This document shows, piece after piece, positions 13,246 through 15,755 of a DNA stretch of 15,755 nucleotides; positions within the stretch are counted from its first letter, which is position 1; each line of letters begins with the position of its first letter. Origin of the DNA: Sutterella parvirubra YIT 11816 (lineage in GTDB: Bacteria; Pseudomonadota; Gammaproteobacteria; Burkholderiales; Burkholderiaceae_F); NCBI RefSeq assembly GCF_000250875.1, contig NZ_JH604918.1, positions 1-15,755 on the forward strand, written 5' to 3'. Below the pieces are notes generated by a model. It did no database searches. It was not told the DNA's origin and saw nothing but the letters and a program-made list of their open reading frames with translations. Both the position numbers and the translations under genes were made by a program.

Positions 13246-14397
13246 TTAGAAGGTGTGCTTCAGACCAACGTAGGCCTGGACGAGGTCCTTGTCGAGCTGG
13301 TAGTCAACAAGCGTGTTCGACGTCTTGTTGAATTCGGCTTCCTGCTTGGCATAGCCGGCACCAGCGTAGGCCGTCGTGCGCTTCGAGAGGCTGTACTCGT
13401 AACGGGCGGCAAGGCCGTAGTAGGTGGATTCACGGCTTTCAGCGTGGAGGCTGTCGTCGCCGTTGGCGTAGTAGACGGACGTCGTGAGGAGGCCGCCCGC
13501 GACAGGCGTCTGAGCGCCGACCGTGAGGCCGAAGCCGTCGATGCCGTCCGTGGAGAGAGCGTCGATGCCGTTCAGGGAGCGGACACCCTGGAAGACCTGA
13601 CCCATACCGAAGAGCTTGGTCACGCCGAAGTCGTAGTTGGCGCCGACGTAGAAGGTGTGTTGGTCGTCGTTCGGTTCGGTGGCGGGGGTCGCCTGAACGT
13701 GACGGACGTTCTGAAGTTCGTACGCGGCGACGAGGTTGAGGTTGCCGTACTGGCCGACAGCGGCGAGCGAGGCGTAGCGATTAGCAGAGGTCTTGCCTTC
13801 ATCGCCGAGAGCCTTGTCGTCGTCGTTCGCGACGGTGTTGTTCTTGAACGAGTACTGAGCGAGCACCTTCATGCCGGCGAATTCGGGCGTCTGATAGGTG
13901 ATCATGTTGTCGTAGCGGCTGGACGTGACGAGACCACCGATGCCGTTGTCGAAGCCGTCGAAGGCGTCGCCGATGGCGTAGACGTAGTCGTACGTGCCGG
14001 CGGCGGAGGCAACGCCGCCCATGCGGCCGAAGGAGACCTGACCGAAGGCGCCGGCGAGCGTGAGGCTGGCTTCACGACCGAAGAGGCGGCCGTCGTGGCT
14101 GAGCTTGCCGGAGTCGGCGGAGAAGCCGTTTTCGAGCTTGAAGGAGACCGTCATGCCGTTGCCGAGGTCTTCGGAGCCGCGGAGGCCGAAGCGCGAACCG
14201 GCGTTCATGCCCGATTCCATCGTCAGGGAGTCATCCTTCGTCGTCGTGATGGCGTCGGCGGTCGTACCCGCTTCCGACTTCGTGTGGTTGTACATCAGGC
14301 CGAGGTCGACAACACCGTAAACGTTGACGTCGGCGGCCATGGCGGCGCCGGAGAAGAGACCGGCAACAGCGAGGCCGGCGAGAGTCTTCTTAAACAT
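13246..14397 (-). CDS. Gram-negative general porin (Porin_4 type, trimeric beta-barrel)
   Basis: 383 residues. MFKKTLAGLAVAGLFSGAAMA is a typical signal peptide, cleaved after residue 21 to give ADVNVYGVVDLGL, the usual first strand of Neisserial/Burkholderial porins. Other family marks are SRFGLRGSEDLGNGMTVSFKLE, the GREASLTLAGAFGQVSFGR segment before the constriction loop L3, alternating-hydrophobicity strands throughout, and a C-terminal Phe (VGLKHTF) for outer-membrane insertion by BAM. It should form a diffusion pore for small hydrophilic solutes. The start is set by AGGAGA eight bases before ATG 14397. A leader of unknown length precedes it; the promoter was not found with confidence. 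It is transcribed alone and ends in a strong hairpin. Function as a porin is near certain; any selectivity is unknown. Confidence 0.95.
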   Translation of the reverse strand: MFKKTLAGLAVAGLFSGAAMAADVNVYGVVDLGLMYNHTKSEAGTTADAITTTKDDSLTMESGMNAGSRFGLRGSEDLGNGMTVSFKLENGFSADSGKLSHDGRLFGREASLTLAGAFGQVSFGRMGGVASAAGTYDYVYAIGDAFDGFDNGIGGLVTSSRYDNMITYQTPEFAGMKVLAQYSFKNNTVANDDDKALGDEGKTSANRYASLAAVGQYGNLNLVAAYELQNVRHVQATPATEPNDDQHTFYVGANYDFGVTKLFGMGQVFQGVRSLNGIDALSTDGIDGFGLTVGAQTPVAGGLLTTSVYYANGDDSLHAESRESTYYGLAARYEYSLSKRTTAYAGAGYAKQEAEFNKTSNTLVDYQLDKDLVQAYVGLKHTF

Positions 14398-14571
14398 GTG
14401 AGGTTTCTCCTGAGAGAGACGTGTGAGTTGGGTCGCCCTGTACTTTCCGGGGCGGGAATGCGGTCCATTGTGCCGAGCGGCGTCAAGGTGTTCGAGTGCT
14501 CATGCGCGTGGTGGATCGGGCTGGTTCCATAAAACCCATGAAAATCAACGATATGCACGAAAACAATGCGT

Positions 14572-14587
14572 GTTGCAGGTTTGCAAC
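14572..14587. promoter_or_regulatory. Inverted repeat upstream of the porin, possible operator
   Basis: GTTGCA and TGCAAC are perfect 6-bp arms around GGTT. The position is suitable for a regulator of the porin promoter, but no promoter boxes nearby are convincing, so this rests on symmetry alone. Confidence 0.3.
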
Positions 14588-14979
14588 GGATAGGGCCTTC
14601 CCATTAGCTTTCGGATCCTCAGCTCTCCTGCAAAACCGCCGAAAGTGCCGATTCACTCTGTTTGGACAAGAAAATTACGGCTTAACCCGTGATATCGAAA
14701 ATCCGAGCGTTTACCTTTTCGGAAGAGCCCCGGACTCTTCGGGCTTCTTTAGGGGATCATTGAGTTCTTGAAAGTGATCCTGCGGTTTTGGGCGGTTTGA
14801 GGCGCGTCAGAAACCCGGACAGAACGGTCCGACGTCGTGGAATTCTCATCGGGCCCCGAGGCGCGAGATTCGCCCCCGATCGGGAAGCGGCGGGTACCAG
14901 GAGGCTCCAGGGTCGGCGGAGGTCGGCAGGCCCCCGCAGCCCTCCTGCTTCTTCCAACCTTCCCGGCGAGCCGCCGCCC

Positions 14980-15008
14980 CAAAACGCAAAGAGGGACCGC
15001 AAAGGTCC
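14980..15008 (-). terminator. Terminator behind the S24-like gene
   Basis: On the minus strand GGACC (15004-15008) pairs with GGTCC (14994-14998) around TTTGC, then CTCTTTGCGTTTTG follows. The stem is short (5 bp, with flanking GAG/CTC possible across a 2-base bulge). It lies 40 nt after the stop codon at 15048. Confidence 0.5.
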
Positions 15009-15047
15009 GTCTCCAATGAAGGCGCTGGAGATGTCCTCTCCGGCCCC

Positions 15048-15755
15048 TCACTTCTTCATCGTCCGCACCACGCAGGTGACCGGCCCCAGAATCTCGGCGT
15101 TGCTCAGATTCACCCGCATCGTCGGGTAGTCGCCCGAAGCGTTCGCGGCGCGAAGTTCCTGCGAGAGCCCCCGGCGGGAGAGCTTGCGCAGGTAGAGCTT
15201 CCCGTTCACCTTCGCGAGGCAGAGTCCGTCGTTCGCGACCTGGCCGCGTTCGACCAACACGAGGTCCCCGCGGAAGACGCCGTCCTCCGCCATCGCGTCG
15301 TCCTCCACCTCAAAGGCGAAGAGGTCGCGCCGGTTCTGGGCGATCCGGTGCATGAGGTTGATCGTTTCCGTCCCGTCGCAGTTGGGCGTCACGACGTCGG
15401 TCTGGTCGTTCATAAGCAGCGACGCCGCGGTGATGAAGGACACCCGGTCGGCCGGAAGCCCCACCTTGAGGCAGCCTTCGGGCGTCGCGGTCTTCTCCGG
15501 AATCGTCTCGGGCGTGGGCGCGAGGCTCTCCAAGTCGATCCCCCAGCGGTCGGCGACGTCGCCCACGTGGTCGAGCATCTTCCTCAACCATTCCGTCTGG
15601 CCGATGCTCTGGTAGACCTTCGCCTGTTCGGGCGTGAGGCGCAGCTGGACGTGCACCGTGTAGGTCGGGCCCTGCTTGGGGCGCCGTCCGGTGGCGCTTC
15701 GCTTCGTCGTCGGTTGGGTCGTCTTGTTGGGATGAGGGTACGTATTTCGGACCTG
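15048..15755 (-). CDS. S24 (LexA/UmuD-like) peptidase-fold protein with both catalytic residues replaced; 5' end outside window
   Basis: The frame is open to the window edge, so the start is not seen; at least 236 residues are visible, and a start at GTG 15656 would give 202. An N-terminal basic, Thr/Pro-rich part is followed by VQLRLTPEQAKVYQSIGQTEWLRKML, a possible ribbon-helix-helix-like or helical segment. The C-terminal ~95 residues fit the S24 fold: FEVEDDAM-x3-GVFRGDLVLVER, then GLCLAKVNGKLYLRKL, and ILGPVTCVVR at the end. In active LexA/UmuD the first motif is (V/G)-x-G-x-SM with the nucleophilic Ser, and the second is (V/T)-x-V-K-(R/K)-L with the catalytic Lys. Here these are Ala (codon 15294-15296) and Arg (15186-15188). 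Self-cleavage is therefore not expected. It could be a non-cleavable repressor or a scaffold. A terminator follows. Confidence 0.75.
   Translation of the reverse strand, partial: QVRNTYPHPNKTTQPTTKRSATGRRPKQGPTYTVHVQLRLTPEQAKVYQSIGQTEWLRKMLDHVGDVADRWGIDLESLAPTPETIPEKTATPEGCLKVGLPADRVSFITAASLLMNDQTDVVTPNCDGTETINLMHRIAQNRRDLFAFEVEDDAMAEDGVFRGDLVLVERGQVANDGLCLAKVNGKLYLRKLSRRGLSQELRAANASGDYPTMRVNLSNAEILGPVTCVVRTMKK

Larger units (their letters stand above)
14398..15047. other. Intergenic region upstream of the porin
   Basis: No credible gene. An inverted repeat GTTGCA-GGTT-TGCAAC lies at 14572-14587, about 175 bases upstream of the porin start, and could be an operator. GAAGAG/CTCTTC pair at 14722-14740 and GGATCA/TGATCC at 14754-14780. 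The right end holds the terminator of the S24-like gene. Confidence 0.5.

Noticed and set aside
13114..14532. Plus-strand frame of 472 codons opposite the porin
   Set aside because: Antisense shadow of the porin; Val/Glu/Gly-rich with no recognisable domain.

Overview
The window is high-GC DNA from a Gram-negative bacterium. The trimeric-porin gene of the Porin_4 type and overall gene style suggest Betaproteobacteria, possibly Burkholderiales/Sutterellaceae; this placement is by feel for the families, not a database match. No rRNA, tRNA, CRISPR array or complete insertion sequence was seen.

Layout, left to right. (1) 178-1053, minus: an extremely acidic protein made of two diverged copies of a ~75-residue domain, with a terminator behind it. 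(2) 1327-2766, minus: the wreck of a tryptophan operon. A leader peptide ending RWWPLWQ and a complete-looking attenuator survive, followed by the first ~182 codons of trpD fused out of frame to the last ~133 codons of trpA. The end of trpD, the genes between and the start of trpA are gone. A small ORF with a good ribosome-binding site sits where trpE/trpG would be expected. (3) 2936-4974, minus: a hipBA-type pair. The HipB-like repressor looks intact and has a good promoter. The HipA-like kinase lacks the catalytic HxKN and metal-binding Asp signatures and carries a ~135-residue low-complexity insertion. (4) 4975-7046: about 2.1 kb without a credible gene but with several palindromes. (5) 7047-8324, plus: a nitronate-monooxygenase-family flavoprotein with a seven-cysteine C-terminal extension. 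(6) 8843-10631, minus: an EamA/DMT transporter and a Gate-domain membrane protein, each with its own terminator. (7) 11054-11611, plus: mscL with a long Pro/Ala/Glu linker. (8) 12085-13008, minus: family II manganese-dependent inorganic pyrophosphatase. (9) 13246-14397, minus: a general porin. (10) 15048 to the window end, minus: an S24 (LexA/UmuD-like) peptidase-fold protein, cut by the window edge, in which both catalytic residues are replaced.

A theme runs through the window: three unrelated loci (trp, hipA, S24) keep their architecture but have lost catalytic parts. For trp this is plain decay. For HipA and S24 the open frames are intact, so a non-catalytic, perhaps regulatory or binding, role is as likely as decay. 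The remaining genes (transport, osmotic protection, pyrophosphate hydrolysis, outer-membrane permeability) are ordinary, separately transcribed housekeeping or envelope genes.
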